Of a stretch of DNA of 64,000 nt, positions 8,181 through 17,128 are shown in pieces (position 1 is the first letter of the stretch; the number at the start of each line of letters is the position of its first letter). The DNA lies in the NCBI GenBank assembly GCA_039801505.1, contig JBDRUV010000001.1:124001-188000 (forward strand), written 5' to 3'. This DNA is from a candidate division WOR-3 bacterium. GTDB taxonomy: Bacteria; Hydrothermota; Tepidihabitantia; Tepidihabitantales; CAIPLT01. The position numbers and the translations under genes were made by a program. The notes under the pieces were generated by a model that was given only the letters and a program-made list of their open reading frames with translations, did no database searches and had not been told where the DNA came from.

Positions 8181-10387
8181 TGGTTCGGCGGTGGAGTAAA
8201 TTAGTGGTTGTTTTGGCGGTTTTGGTGACTTTGGTCATGGGTGTGTTTCTTAAAGATATCAAAATAAATTCCAATCTGAGTGGATATCTGCCTAGAGGTG
8301 ATTCTTTAGTGATGCTTTTTAATTATATCGGTAACGAATATCGGGGAAATTACTTAGCGATTGCAGCAATTGAGGCCGACGACGTATTTCGTAACGAAAT
8401 TCTCAAGCAAATTAATATTATTAGTCAAAAGTTAAAAACCCAAGAAGGTGTGGCTGGGGTCTTAAGCTTAACGAATATTACTGATATTAAAAAGACCCCA
8501 GAAGGTATTGAGGTCGGAAATATTGTTAATGAAAATAGACTTCCCGAAACTGAATCCGAACTTTTAGCATTTAAACACTATGTGTTATCTAAGGAACTTT
8601 ACCGAGGACATATTGTTTCGGCAGATGCCCGCTCGACATTAATAGTTATTCGGCTTTGGGAAGATGTTGACCAAATAAAAGTTTTATCCCAAATCAAATC
8701 AATTATTAATGAACATACACCTCGCACGCGGGTATATTTTGCCGGATTGCCGTTTCAGGTTTTAGAAATTAACCGTCTAATTCGAAAAGATCTTTTGCTT
8801 TTGGTCCCATTGGTGGCATTGGTAATTGCTGGTGTGTTATTTATAAACTTTCGCACACTGGCTGGAGTTTTGATTCCATTAATTACGGTTGGGGTCGGAA
8901 TTATTGTTACCTTGGGGCTTATGAGTATCTTTAAGGTCCCTTTAACAATTATTTCTAATATTATCCCAGTGGTGCTATTCACTGTGGGCAGTGCGTATAG
9001 CATCCATGTACTAGCCAAACTGAATGAAATTTTATCACCAGAAGAAACTTTTTTGGCCCTCAAGGGAGTAATAAAACCGGTAACACTTTCGGCAATTACT
9101 ACGGCGATCGGTTTTCTAGCGTTTATCTTCGGCTCTTATCTACCAATTATTCGTGACTTTGGAATTTTTAGCGCCTTAGGAACTTTAATTCTCTGTGGTC
9201 TTTCTTTGACCTTAACACCAGCCCTATGGGTTTTGTTTAATAAATCACATCGTGTAATTAAAAGTCCAACCGAAACTACTTCTTTAAAAATATGGCGAAA
9301 TAGTTTTCATTTTATTTTAAAAAGAAAACGAGTTGTGGCTTTCGGTGTTATATTAACAGTTCTTGTTTGTGGATTTTATATTTCTAAAATTACTCGAGCT
9401 TCGGATTTTATCACGTACTTTAGACCTAAAACTCAGATTCGAATTGCTGACCAGTTTATGAACCAAACATTCGGCGGCTCGATTCCTCTACAAATTTTAG
9501 TCCGCGGTGATATTTTATCACCTGAGGTACTCACACGAATAAAAGCACTTTCGGATTCTTTAATGACCATAGAAAATCTTTCTCGACCACAATCGATAGT
9601 TGATTTAATAAAAGAAGCAAGTTATGCGATTGGCGAAGAAAAAGAGATACCGGATAGTAAGGACAAAATCGCTAATTTATGGTTTCTGCTCGAAGGTGAA
9701 GAACTTACCGCTCAAATGGTTAGTCCTAGATGTGATGAAGCAATAATTACAGTAATGGTTACAGGTCTTAATAATTATCAACGAAAAGCCATAATTAACC
9801 GCATACAGCACTTTATCGACCAACTGAAAAGCAAAGAAATTGATTTTTACATTATCGGTTCTCCATTAATTTATGATAAATTAGACAGGTCCTTAATCAA
9901 AAGTCAAATTCAAAGTATTTTTATTGCTACGGTACTATTACTTATTATCCTCAGTTTACTTACTCGTTCATTCATAAAAGGACTTGGGGGAATTATACCT
10001 ATCATTTTAACATTAGTAGTGCTTTTAGGTTTTATGGGTATTGTAAAAATTCCTTTAGATATCGCAACAGTGCTTGTGGCTAGTATTTCTTTAGGAATTG
10101 GCATTGATTACGTAATTCATTTTCTTGCTCGTTACGAGAAAGAGTTAAAAAACAATTTATCGCCATATAATGCTGTAATAAACACCACAGAAAGTGCTGG
10201 TTGGGCAATATTGGTAAATGTGCTTTCAGTTACCTTAGGCTTCTTAGTATTAATTTTTGCGCAACTTATCCCCTTGGCACGGTTCGGCGTTCTTTTAGCA
10301 GTTACCATGCTATGTGCTGGGCTTAGTAGTTTAAATATTCTGCCATTAATAATCCTAAAAATCTATCAGAGAGGAGGTAAAACATGA
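8180..10387 (+). CDS. RND superfamily (MMPL-type) membrane transporter
   Basis: 735 residues from the ATG at 8180. The architecture is the MMPL/RND duplication: one N-terminal helix, a soluble porter-like domain (residues 35-200), a bundle of helices up to about 350, then a second helix, a second soluble domain (about 410-575) and a closing bundle. The segment GIGIDYVIHFLARYEKEL in the second bundle is typical of this family, and the first bundle has VGSAYSIHVLAKLNE at the same place. Such proteins use proton force to move lipids or hydrophobic compounds from the inner membrane. The LolA-like gene overlaps it by ATGA, suggesting a lipid-transport path across the periplasm. Confidence 0.88.
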   Translation: MVRRWSKLVVVLAVLVTLVMGVFLKDIKINSNLSGYLPRGDSLVMLFNYIGNEYRGNYLAIAAIEADDVFRNEILKQINIISQKLKTQEGVAGVLSLTNITDIKKTPEGIEVGNIVNENRLPETESELLAFKHYVLSKELYRGHIVSADARSTLIVIRLWEDVDQIKVLSQIKSIINEHTPRTRVYFAGLPFQVLEINRLIRKDLLLLVPLVALVIAGVLFINFRTLAGVLIPLITVGVGIIVTLGLMSIFKVPLTIISNIIPVVLFTVGSAYSIHVLAKLNEILSPEETFLALKGVIKPVTLSAITTAIGFLAFIFGSYLPIIRDFGIFSALGTLILCGLSLTLTPALWVLFNKSHRVIKSPTETTSLKIWRNSFHFILKRKRVVAFGVILTVLVCGFYISKITRASDFITYFRPKTQIRIADQFMNQTFGGSIPLQILVRGDILSPEVLTRIKALSDSLMTIENLSRPQSIVDLIKEASYAIGEEKEIPDSKDKIANLWFLLEGEELTAQMVSPRCDEAIITVMVTGLNNYQRKAIINRIQHFIDQLKSKEIDFYIIGSPLIYDKLDRSLIKSQIQSIFIATVLLLIILSLLTRSFIKGLGGIIPIILTLVVLLGFMGIVKIPLDIATVLVASISLGIGIDYVIHFLARYEKELKNNLSPYNAVINTTESAGWAILVNVLSVTLGFLVLIFAQLIPLARFGVLLAVTMLCAGLSSLNILPLIILKIYQRGGKT

Positions 10388-11124
10388 AGCTACCAATAAA
10401 ATTTTTAATGTTAGGATTTTTAATAATAACTAATATTACACTTTACAGTAAAGATTTAACGGCCGAGGAAATCCTTTATCGTATCGATGCTTGCTTGAAT
10501 GCTCCCCATGACCAACAAATGAAAATGAAACTTATTATTGAAGAAAACAGTCGAGCTGAAAGCAGCGAAGTTTTTATCATTCAAAAAGGCACCGAAAAAC
10601 GACTTGGGAAATTTCTTGCCCCCGCGACCAAAAAAGGTATTGGTTTTCTCTGTCTTCCGAATAATGTGACCTATGTTTACCTCCCGGCATATAAGAAAGT
10701 TCGAAGAATCGCTTCTCAAGTTAAAAATACGAAATTCGCCGGGACCGATTTTACCTATGAGGACCTAGAAAACAAACGATATGCCTTGAGTTGGCAAGCC
10801 CAGATCTTAAAACATGATAGTGGATATTATTATTTAGAACTTACCCCAAAGAAGAATACGGTGACTTTTTATAGCAAATTGGTTCTTGTAGTCAATACTC
10901 AAAATTACTATCCGGTTGAAATTGATTATTACGACAAAAGTGGTCGACTTTATAAAAAAATGCGAGCAACTAAACTAGAAAATATCGGCGGGTTCTGGGT
11001 GGCTAAAGAGTCGGTAATGGAGGATTTTCTTACCAAACGCAAGACGAAGATGGTTCTTGAGGATGTTAAATTTAACATCGGGATTTCTGACGACAAGTTT
11101 ACAGAACGCTATTTAGCTCAATAG
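10384..11124 (+). CDS. LolA-like outer-membrane lipoprotein-sorting protein
   Basis: 246 residues with an N-terminal signal peptide (hydrophobic FLMLGFLIITNITLYS). The body matches the LolA-like proteins that accompany MMPL transporters: YVYLPAYKKVRRIASQVK, FAGTDFTYEDLE and a late KKMRATKLENIGGFWV segment, which form a half-barrel that binds acyl chains in the periplasm. The gene begins inside the transporter stop codon and precedes a beta-barrel gene, consistent with shuttling a lipid between the two membranes. The substrate is not shown by the sequence. Confidence 0.85.
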   Translation: MKLPIKFLMLGFLIITNITLYSKDLTAEEILYRIDACLNAPHDQQMKMKLIIEENSRAESSEVFIIQKGTEKRLGKFLAPATKKGIGFLCLPNNVTYVYLPAYKKVRRIASQVKNTKFAGTDFTYEDLENKRYALSWQAQILKHDSGYYYLELTPKKNTVTFYSKLVLVVNTQNYYPVEIDYYDKSGRLYKKMRATKLENIGGFWVAKESVMEDFLTKRKTKMVLEDVKFNIGISDDKFTERYLAQ

Positions 11125-11133
11125 GAGAGGAAA

Positions 11134-12453
11134 ATGAAGAGATATAAAATTACGATTTTATTACTAATAGTAACTGGTTCCCTAAATTACGCCCAAATTA
11201 ACTGGAATGGGTATTTACTACTCGATAACCGTATGCGCGTAACTGACCTAAACTATTCTTGTGAAGAACTGCGTCTGGCGTTATCTTCCGAATACCAACC
11301 TACGGATCGGTTGAAGTTTTTGTCTGAATTTTGGCTAAGGACCTCTGATCCTCTGGCTAGTAATAGTAGAGACTTAACCTCGGTTAGTAAAATTTTGCCA
11401 GTCAAATTAGTTCTAAGAGAAGCTTATTTTAATCTGCGATCATTTCCATTAGAGAATTTTGATTTAAGTATTGGTAAGCAGTTAATTCCCTGGGGTGTGG
11501 CTACGCGATTTTCACCTACCGATAATCTTAATCCTATGTACTTAGAAGACATTTGGGATTTTTCATCTCGTCTCGCGGTAACTAGCCTTAAAGTATCTTA
11601 CTATCACCAAATTTTTTTATTACAGGGAGTTTATATGCCCTATTTCACACCTGCGGTGCTACCTAAGATTAAAACAACCAGGTTGGAAAATTTACCGACG
11701 ATGTTTAACTATCGTAACATATCTGATACTTTGATCATGCCAGAGCATAAACCTCAAGAAACTCAAAGTTTTGGTATGCGGGTTAAAACGACGATTTTTA
11801 ATTATGACTTGGCGATTAGTTATCTTAATGGCCGTTACGATATACCTTTTCCGAAACGTATGGTATTTAGCCCAGCATCGTCTCCTGGTGAGGTCGACTT
11901 AAAGACCGAACTTTATTTTCCTAAAAGGCATATTTTCGGTTGCGAGCTTACCGGGACGGTTAAGAATTGTGGTATTTGGGCCGAAGCGGCAATGTATCTA
12001 CCAGAAAAAATTAACCTTACCTCAGACTTAACCCAATTAGGCTTAGGTACTTTTGATAGTATAATACTCAATAATACTCCCTATTTTCTCTATGTTTTAG
12101 GTCTTGACTATACATTTACCTCGGGTTTATATCTTAATTATGAATATTTTCATGGGTTTCTTTCAGAGCACGGCAAGGATAATCTTAATAATTATATGGC
12201 GTTTACGATAGAATATAAAACATTAAATGAAAAACTAAAAATCTATCCCTTAAATACCATTTTAACCGTGAACAATTGGCGTAGTATTAAAGATAGTTAC
12301 GGGCTAGTCCTAATGCCTGAAGTTAGTTATTATCCAATAACAGATCTCGAGTTTACCTTGGGTTATCGATTTATTTACAGCAAGGCAAATGCTGCCTTTA
12401 AGCATCTCAGCAACCAAGACGAGGTTTATCTTAAATTCAAGTATAACTTTTAG
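11134..12453 (+). CDS. Outer-membrane beta-barrel-like protein (DUF1302-like)
   Basis: 439 residues with a signal peptide (ILLLIVTGSLNYAQ). Alternating aromatic and polar residues run through the length, and the protein ends in an aromatic residue (KFKYNF), as barrel proteins do. The stretch REAYFNLRSFPLENFDLSIGKQ followed by IPWG and DNLNP recalls DUF1302-type proteins, which occur with MMPL transporters and LolA-like proteins. A GGAGAGG site precedes the ATG. It is probably the outer-membrane member of this operon. The family assignment is by pattern only. Confidence 0.72.
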   Translation: MKRYKITILLLIVTGSLNYAQINWNGYLLLDNRMRVTDLNYSCEELRLALSSEYQPTDRLKFLSEFWLRTSDPLASNSRDLTSVSKILPVKLVLREAYFNLRSFPLENFDLSIGKQLIPWGVATRFSPTDNLNPMYLEDIWDFSSRLAVTSLKVSYYHQIFLLQGVYMPYFTPAVLPKIKTTRLENLPTMFNYRNISDTLIMPEHKPQETQSFGMRVKTTIFNYDLAISYLNGRYDIPFPKRMVFSPASSPGEVDLKTELYFPKRHIFGCELTGTVKNCGIWAEAAMYLPEKINLTSDLTQLGLGTFDSIILNNTPYFLYVLGLDYTFTSGLYLNYEYFHGFLSEHGKDNLNNYMAFTIEYKTLNEKLKIYPLNTILTVNNWRSIKDSYGLVLMPEVSYYPITDLEFTLGYRFIYSKANAAFKHLSNQDEVYLKFKYNF

Positions 12454-12461
12454 TCTTATTG

Positions 12462-13187
12462 ATGTTGATTTTTATCATAACCTTACTTTTGGGGATATCA
12501 GCCAACGAATCTACTAGTCAGTTAATCGAACAGGCAATTATGCTTTATGATACCAGGCATCAAAATAGCATCAACTTAAACCGAAGTAGAGAACTTTTAG
12601 AATCAATCCTTATGGCCGAACCTAATAATCCGGTAGCAATTTATCGGCTGAGTCAGGTTTATTTTACTTTAGGTGAATATGCCAAAAGCAAGAAAGAAAA
12701 GCTATTCTGGTATGAGAAGGGTGCCAACTTAGCTAAACGGACGATAACAATTGATTCTAATTTAGTGTGGGGACATTTTTGGTATGTGGCAAATTTAGGT
12801 CAGGCTACAAAGCTAAAAGGTATCTTCTCGGGTCTTAGTGCGATTAGCGAGGTTAAAAAAGAATTCGAGCGGATGATGAGATTAGATTCTAATAATGTTT
12901 GGGTGCTGAATGCTTTAGGAAATTATTATTTAGAGTTACCAGAAGTTTTAGGCGGTGATCCCAATAAAGCCTTAGCGATATTACATCGAGCTTTGACTAT
13001 TGACTCCACATATAGTGCGATTTATCTCAGTTTGGCGAAGGTGTATCTGAAACTAAAAGCTTCAGATAAAGCTCTTATGTATTTAAATCGAATGTTAACG
13101 CTTAAAAATCCTTATCCAGTTGCCGATTACTTATTAGAACATAAATCCCAAGCCCTAAAATTGCTTCAAGAACTTCGCCGTCGATAA
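12462..13187 (+). CDS. TPR-repeat periplasmic protein
   Basis: 241 residues beginning with a signal peptide (MLIFIITLLLGISAN). Helical repeats of TPR type follow: PVAIYRLSQVYFTLGEY near residue 60, WVLNALGNYYLELPEVLGGDPNKALAILHRAL near 150, and SAIYLSLAKVYLKLKASDKALMYLNRML near 190. TPR modules hold protein complexes together; no catalytic motif is seen. It is the last gene of the TetR-linked envelope operon, 8 bases after the barrel gene. ATG 12462 is preferred over the TTG one codon earlier. Confidence 0.8.
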   Translation: MLIFIITLLLGISANESTSQLIEQAIMLYDTRHQNSINLNRSRELLESILMAEPNNPVAIYRLSQVYFTLGEYAKSKKEKLFWYEKGANLAKRTITIDSNLVWGHFWYVANLGQATKLKGIFSGLSAISEVKKEFERMMRLDSNNVWVLNALGNYYLELPEVLGGDPNKALAILHRALTIDSTYSAIYLSLAKVYLKLKASDKALMYLNRMLTLKNPYPVADYLLEHKSQALKLLQELRRR

Positions 13188-13202
13188 GTTTCTTTTAGCT
13201 GG

Positions 13203-13239
13203 TTGACTATTTTAATTAAGATTATATAATAACTCCGTA
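13203..13239 (+). repeat. Upstream copy of the selD promoter (left flank of the CRISPR-Cas locus)
   Basis: TTGACT at 13203-13208, 16 bp, TATAAT at 13225-13230, ending CTCCGTA. It matches 20014-20050 at 35 of 37 positions. The similarity fades at once downstream, and the selD ATG position reads ACG here. It may now drive the cas genes from cas6 (13398), with a leader of about 160 nt that holds no convincing gene. Confidence 0.8.
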
Positions 13240-13397
13240 CGAACGAGAATAAAAGCCGTTTTAATATGATTGCGGCTGCCAAGAGTATTTCAAATTTTTC
13301 GATAGTTGGTTATATTAACCGTAGAAAGATTATCACTAATTCTTGTGCTCAAGTTGGCGACTAGGACCATGAGATTATTAATAAATAATTTTACTTA

Positions 13398-14318
13398 ATG
13401 AAGGTTGCTAAATTAAAAATAAATTATAGAGTAATTGATATTTTACAATTAAATCAATTTATAGGTTCAATTTTACGCGGTGCTTTCGGGTATATTTTTC
13501 GAAAAATTACTTGTCCCAATAAAAATCAAAGATGCTCGGACTGTTTATTAAAGTCAAAATGTATCTATCTTTATATTTTCGAAACCCCGAGGCCTGAAAA
13601 TTCTCAAATTATGCGTAAATATGAAAGCATTCCTCGCCCGTTTATTATTGAGCCGCCCCTCAATAATAAGCAGATATATAAACCGGGTGAAAATTTTATC
13701 TTCAATTTAATTTTAATTGGTAGGGCTATTGAATATATTCCATATTTTATCTATACCTTAGAGGAAATTGGGAACTACGGCATTGGCAAAAATCGCGGTC
13801 ACATGTCCCTTGTTTCGATAACCCAGGGGTTAAGAAAAATTTATAATGGTGGTGACCGCAAAATTCTTGCTAACATTATACCTCAAAAGTTGTCATTGAC
13901 CAAGCCTCGAAAACCGATAAAAAAAATAACGATTAAATTTCTTACACCATTCAGGATTATATATCAAGAAAAACTGACCCAGAGTTTAGATTTCCATGTC
14001 TTAATTCGAAGTCTTTTACGGCGCATTGGTCTTTTGTCTTATTTTCACGCCGACGAGCCATATAAAATTGATTTTAAATACTTAATTTCAAAGGCCGAAA
14101 AAATTCAAACCATCAAGGCCAACCTAATGTTTCAGGAGCAGTATCGATATTCTACCCGTCAACAGCAACGAATATCAATTGCTGGGATGATTGGCGAGTT
14201 TACATATCAAGGGGACTTGACAGAATTTTTACCTTACCTTAAAATAGGGGAAGTTGTTCATGTGGGCAAAGGAACAGTTTTTGGCATGGGGAAATATAAG
14301 CTGGAGGTGATGGAATGA
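13398..14318 (+). CDS. cas6: CRISPR pre-crRNA endoribonuclease Cas6
   Basis: 306 residues of the RAMP-type Cas6 family. An early cysteine cluster (CPNKNQRCSDCLLKSKC, about residues 39-55) probably binds zinc. The C-terminal ferredoxin-like half ends with the glycine-rich VHVGKGTVFGMGKYKLEV loop that grips the repeat RNA. Cas6 cuts the array transcript within each repeat, leaving an 8-nt 5' handle; the repeat's ATTGCGAC end fits such a handle. It is the first gene of the locus and overlaps the large-subunit gene by 4 bases. No Shine-Dalgarno site is visible before ATG 13398. Confidence 0.88.
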   Translation: MKVAKLKINYRVIDILQLNQFIGSILRGAFGYIFRKITCPNKNQRCSDCLLKSKCIYLYIFETPRPENSQIMRKYESIPRPFIIEPPLNNKQIYKPGENFIFNLILIGRAIEYIPYFIYTLEEIGNYGIGKNRGHMSLVSITQGLRKIYNGGDRKILANIIPQKLSLTKPRKPIKKITIKFLTPFRIIYQEKLTQSLDFHVLIRSLLRRIGLLSYFHADEPYKIDFKYLISKAEKIQTIKANLMFQEQYRYSTRQQQRISIAGMIGEFTYQGDLTEFLPYLKIGEVVHVGKGTVFGMGKYKLEVME

Positions 14319-16207
14319 ACGATGAATTGGTCCCTGAAATGCACGATTTATTGAAATTGACAAAATATGGACATCTTGATAGTGATGAAAAGTTAAAAGA
14401 TTTCCAGAAATTTAGAGATTATATCCCCGATAATAAAACTTGGCAAGGCATAATTGGTCATCATTTCTTTGACGAAAATCCTAACTATCCTACGACCCCG
14501 GACCTTTTTATTCTTTCGACTGCCGATCATCTTGCTTCGGGTATTTCGCGGGAAAGCGAACGAAGAATTGGTGATGTCTATAATGTTTATAAACTATGGA
14601 ATCCACCGGTACAGAATATTGACCCTAGACTACAAAACGACAGTGATATTATAGAGTTACTTAAATTTGCTAATAGAAATCCTTCTGGTGAAGATTTTCT
14701 AAATAAATACAAAGATTTACTTAAAACAAGAACTGAAGATGCTGGCAAAGGGAAAAATATATCATCATTGTATACACACAGTCTTTTAACTGGCAAGTTT
14801 TACCGTATATTAAAGAACTCACCTGCCTATAGTATTAACGAAAAGGATTTATGTAAACACAAGTCTGAAGTAAAAAGTCTTCAAGAGAGAAAAGAAATTC
14901 AAGAATGGAAGATGTATGTAATAAGATGTAAGGTTAAGTTTAAGCAGAGGCCGCTAAGAACAAAAGACCTGAATATTTTTTCTGTAATACATCAACTATT
15001 TAATGATTTAAAAGAAACCTGTGCGGATAATATATTTTTTATGAGTAGTGACGAATTGGTTATGTTTTTTCCTGATGCAAATTCAGCACGAACAAAAATT
15101 GAAAAACTTCTTAAATTCGGATTTTATCTTGAGGCAATTAGTACAGAACGACGACTTAACGAAATTACAAATCCAAGATGGATTGCTGAATATGGTGCAA
15201 AGGAATATATTTGGCAAAATTTACCCGCCTCTATTAAGCCTCCAATATGTGAAATCTGTCAGACAGCGAAAGCAATCAAGCATTGGCCAATAGATTACAT
15301 TCTTGAAACAAAAAAAGTTTGTGCTAACTGTCGAAATGTATTGTCTGAATTATCGCTAGATGAAGCCTTTACGCATTTGTGTGAAGAAGACAGACAAAAA
15401 TTATGGGATGTAACAGAAGATACTGCTACCGAAAATTTATGCGAAAATTGTTATAAAATCCGTGCCAACGGTGTAAAGTTATTAAAACTTAGAAATTGGA
15501 CAGAATCCGGCAACACAAAGGTTGTATGGCTAAAAGTAAGTTTAGATTTTGGTCAATTAAGAGATGCGCTTAATAATTTATACAAAAAATATTTAAATAA
15601 ACTTGGTATTACTGACGAAGATGCTCAAGTTAGATTTCCGGTTATTAGTGAATTTCAAGAAGATTATAAAGAATTTATTGATAATTTTAAACAAAACATC
15701 ACCAAGTTTTTTACTGAAGAAAACATTGAATTTATTAGTGAAGATTTAATGTGTATCAAAATTGAAAAACTTTCAGAAATGTTGAAAGTATTAGAAATTT
15801 ATAATAATCTTATTGATAAGTTCTTCCCTAAATTTAAGGATAAAGATATATCGCCAAGTCCAATTAGAATAACTTTAGTTGCCAGTAATTCAAAATTTCC
15901 ATTCTTTGAAGTGTGGGACATTATGGAAAATGCTCAAGAAGACGTTTTGGTCGTACTAATTAATCGTGGAATGATGAAAATAAGATTATGTAATATTGAT
16001 GCTATCGTTACAGCATATCAAGAAGGTTATAAATTTCAGAAGAGTGCATTAGAAAAACTTGCCCGAATAGCTGAAATATCAGAAGAACTTGCCCAAATAA
16101 CCGCTCAGGATAAAAACAATAAGGATTATCCCACCTATGAAAATATGACACATCTCGGCTTGGATTTTAAAAGTCTGCTTACTTTTGCCAAGATCATGGA
16201 GGATTGA
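14315..16207 (+). CDS. Type III CRISPR large subunit, Cas10/Csx11-like, cyclase motif altered
   Basis: 630 residues. An HD-nuclease domain is marked by His10-Asp11, His49-His50 (GIIGHHF) and Asp71 (TADHLASG). A palm-like domain follows, but where Cas10 has GGDD this protein has Ser244-Ser245-Asp246-Glu247 (FMSSDELVMFFP). Zinc-finger cysteines are C312/C315, C336/C339 and C376/C379. The C-terminal SNSKFPFFEVW stretch recalls Csx11 proteins. It should hold crRNA-bound target complexes and may cut ssDNA through the HD site; cyclic-oligoadenylate synthesis looks unlikely. Arginine is mostly AGA, unlike cas1 and the host-like genes, which use CGN. The exact subtype is uncertain. Confidence 0.78.
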   Translation: MNDELVPEMHDLLKLTKYGHLDSDEKLKDFQKFRDYIPDNKTWQGIIGHHFFDENPNYPTTPDLFILSTADHLASGISRESERRIGDVYNVYKLWNPPVQNIDPRLQNDSDIIELLKFANRNPSGEDFLNKYKDLLKTRTEDAGKGKNISSLYTHSLLTGKFYRILKNSPAYSINEKDLCKHKSEVKSLQERKEIQEWKMYVIRCKVKFKQRPLRTKDLNIFSVIHQLFNDLKETCADNIFFMSSDELVMFFPDANSARTKIEKLLKFGFYLEAISTERRLNEITNPRWIAEYGAKEYIWQNLPASIKPPICEICQTAKAIKHWPIDYILETKKVCANCRNVLSELSLDEAFTHLCEEDRQKLWDVTEDTATENLCENCYKIRANGVKLLKLRNWTESGNTKVVWLKVSLDFGQLRDALNNLYKKYLNKLGITDEDAQVRFPVISEFQEDYKEFIDNFKQNITKFFTEENIEFISEDLMCIKIEKLSEMLKVLEIYNNLIDKFFPKFKDKDISPSPIRITLVASNSKFPFFEVWDIMENAQEDVLVVLINRGMMKIRLCNIDAIVTAYQEGYKFQKSALEKLARIAEISEELAQITAQDKNNKDYPTYENMTHLGLDFKSLLTFAKIMED

Positions 16208-16833
16208 TGAGGGTTATCGAATATACTTTAACTGCGGAAACTTTATATATGGGCGAAAGAGAGAAGGCGGGTATATTTAAGCCGTGTTGCCAAACAATTC
16301 GGTACAGTCAAATTACTGGTGCTTTACGCCATAAGTTTGGGAATCAAGAAATACATGCGGTTGGTTATCTGGTTAAAGAAAATGGTTATAATCAGGTCGA
16401 TTATTTAGTCTATTCTCCGCGGGAACGAGTAACTGAAACAAGTAAAATTCCCTTACAAGTAGAATTTTTACGTAATGTAAAAGCAAAAGTTTTTGTACTT
16501 GAAAACGATGCGACAAAAGACCTCCCGAATGAATTTGAGATTTTAATGGGTGGAATGCTTTCGAAAGGGTTTGGTTTATGCAAACTTACTAAAAATAAAA
16601 CATTTGAAGCAGGCAATCCCAATCGAGGTATTCTAAAGACGAGAATTCCTATAGAACCTGAAAAATATTATAAAGAAATTTTTGATATAAGAAAAATATT
16701 AAAGCCAATTTATGGTTATCTTTTTGAACCCGACAAAACCGATCCTTCAACCGGGAAATATGTTTTATCCCTGTTTGAAGGGAGCGAAATAGTCGCGCCC
16801 GATTTTTTAATTGAAAGGGGGAAAAATGGATGA
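16207..16833 (+). CDS. Type III RAMP protein, Cas5-like (Csm4/Csx10-type)
   Basis: 208 residues from the ATG at 16207, whose first base is the last base of the previous TGA. A RAMP (RRM-like) protein: the segment IRYSQITGALRHKFG takes the place of the usual GxxxxGALR loop, and LMGGMLSKGFGLCKL is the glycine-rich RAMP loop. By its size and place between large and small subunits it probably caps the crRNA 5' handle, as Csm4 or Cmr3 do. The assignment rests on motif and order, not on close family recognition. Confidence 0.65.
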   Translation: MRVIEYTLTAETLYMGEREKAGIFKPCCQTIRYSQITGALRHKFGNQEIHAVGYLVKENGYNQVDYLVYSPRERVTETSKIPLQVEFLRNVKAKVFVLENDATKDLPNEFEILMGGMLSKGFGLCKLTKNKTFEAGNPNRGILKTRIPIEPEKYYKEIFDIRKILKPIYGYLFEPDKTDPSTGKYVLSLFEGSEIVAPDFLIERGKNG

Positions 16834-17128
16834 GGTTGATGAAATTATAGAACAAATCAAAAATGATTCTACACTAAAAGGGAATGAATTTTCATCTTCT
16901 ATACTTAACGCTCTTGGTGAAATATTTGAAGAAAAAGGTGTTGGTGCATCAAAGGTATTTCTTTTATCAAAATTTAACGAAGATGACAATGAAAGGAAGA
17001 GATTACTAAAAGTGATATCAATTTTAGAAAAGTCTTCAGCAATAATGCAAGATAGGTCAATTGGAAGATTAATAATAAAAAGTTTAAACCAACTTATAAA
17101 AGGAGGAAATAATGGAAACAATGATTGA
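16826..17128 (+). CDS. Type III small subunit (Cas11/Csm2-like)
   Basis: 100 residues, predicted almost wholly helical and charged, from ATG 16826 after an AAAGGGGG site. Small all-helical proteins at this place in type III operons form the inner filament of the effector (Csm2 or Cmr5). Sequence alone does not prove the family because these subunits diverge quickly. It overlaps the preceding RAMP gene by 8 bases and the following Cas7 gene by 17. An equally long antisense ORF on the minus strand is regarded as a shadow. Confidence 0.65.
   Translation: MDEVDEIIEQIKNDSTLKGNEFSSSILNALGEIFEEKGVGASKVFLLSKFNEDDNERKRLLKVISILEKSSAIMQDRSIGRLIIKSLNQLIKGGNNGNND

Noticed and set aside
13266-13364. 32-codon ORF between the left promoter copy and cas6
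   Set aside because: No Shine-Dalgarno site, no overlap with cas6, and it lies in sequence that looks like a decayed selD start.
16807-17121. Minus-strand ORF of 104 residues opposite the small-subunit gene
   Set aside because: It is a shadow: the plus-strand frame has a Shine-Dalgarno site and fits the operon by short overlaps.
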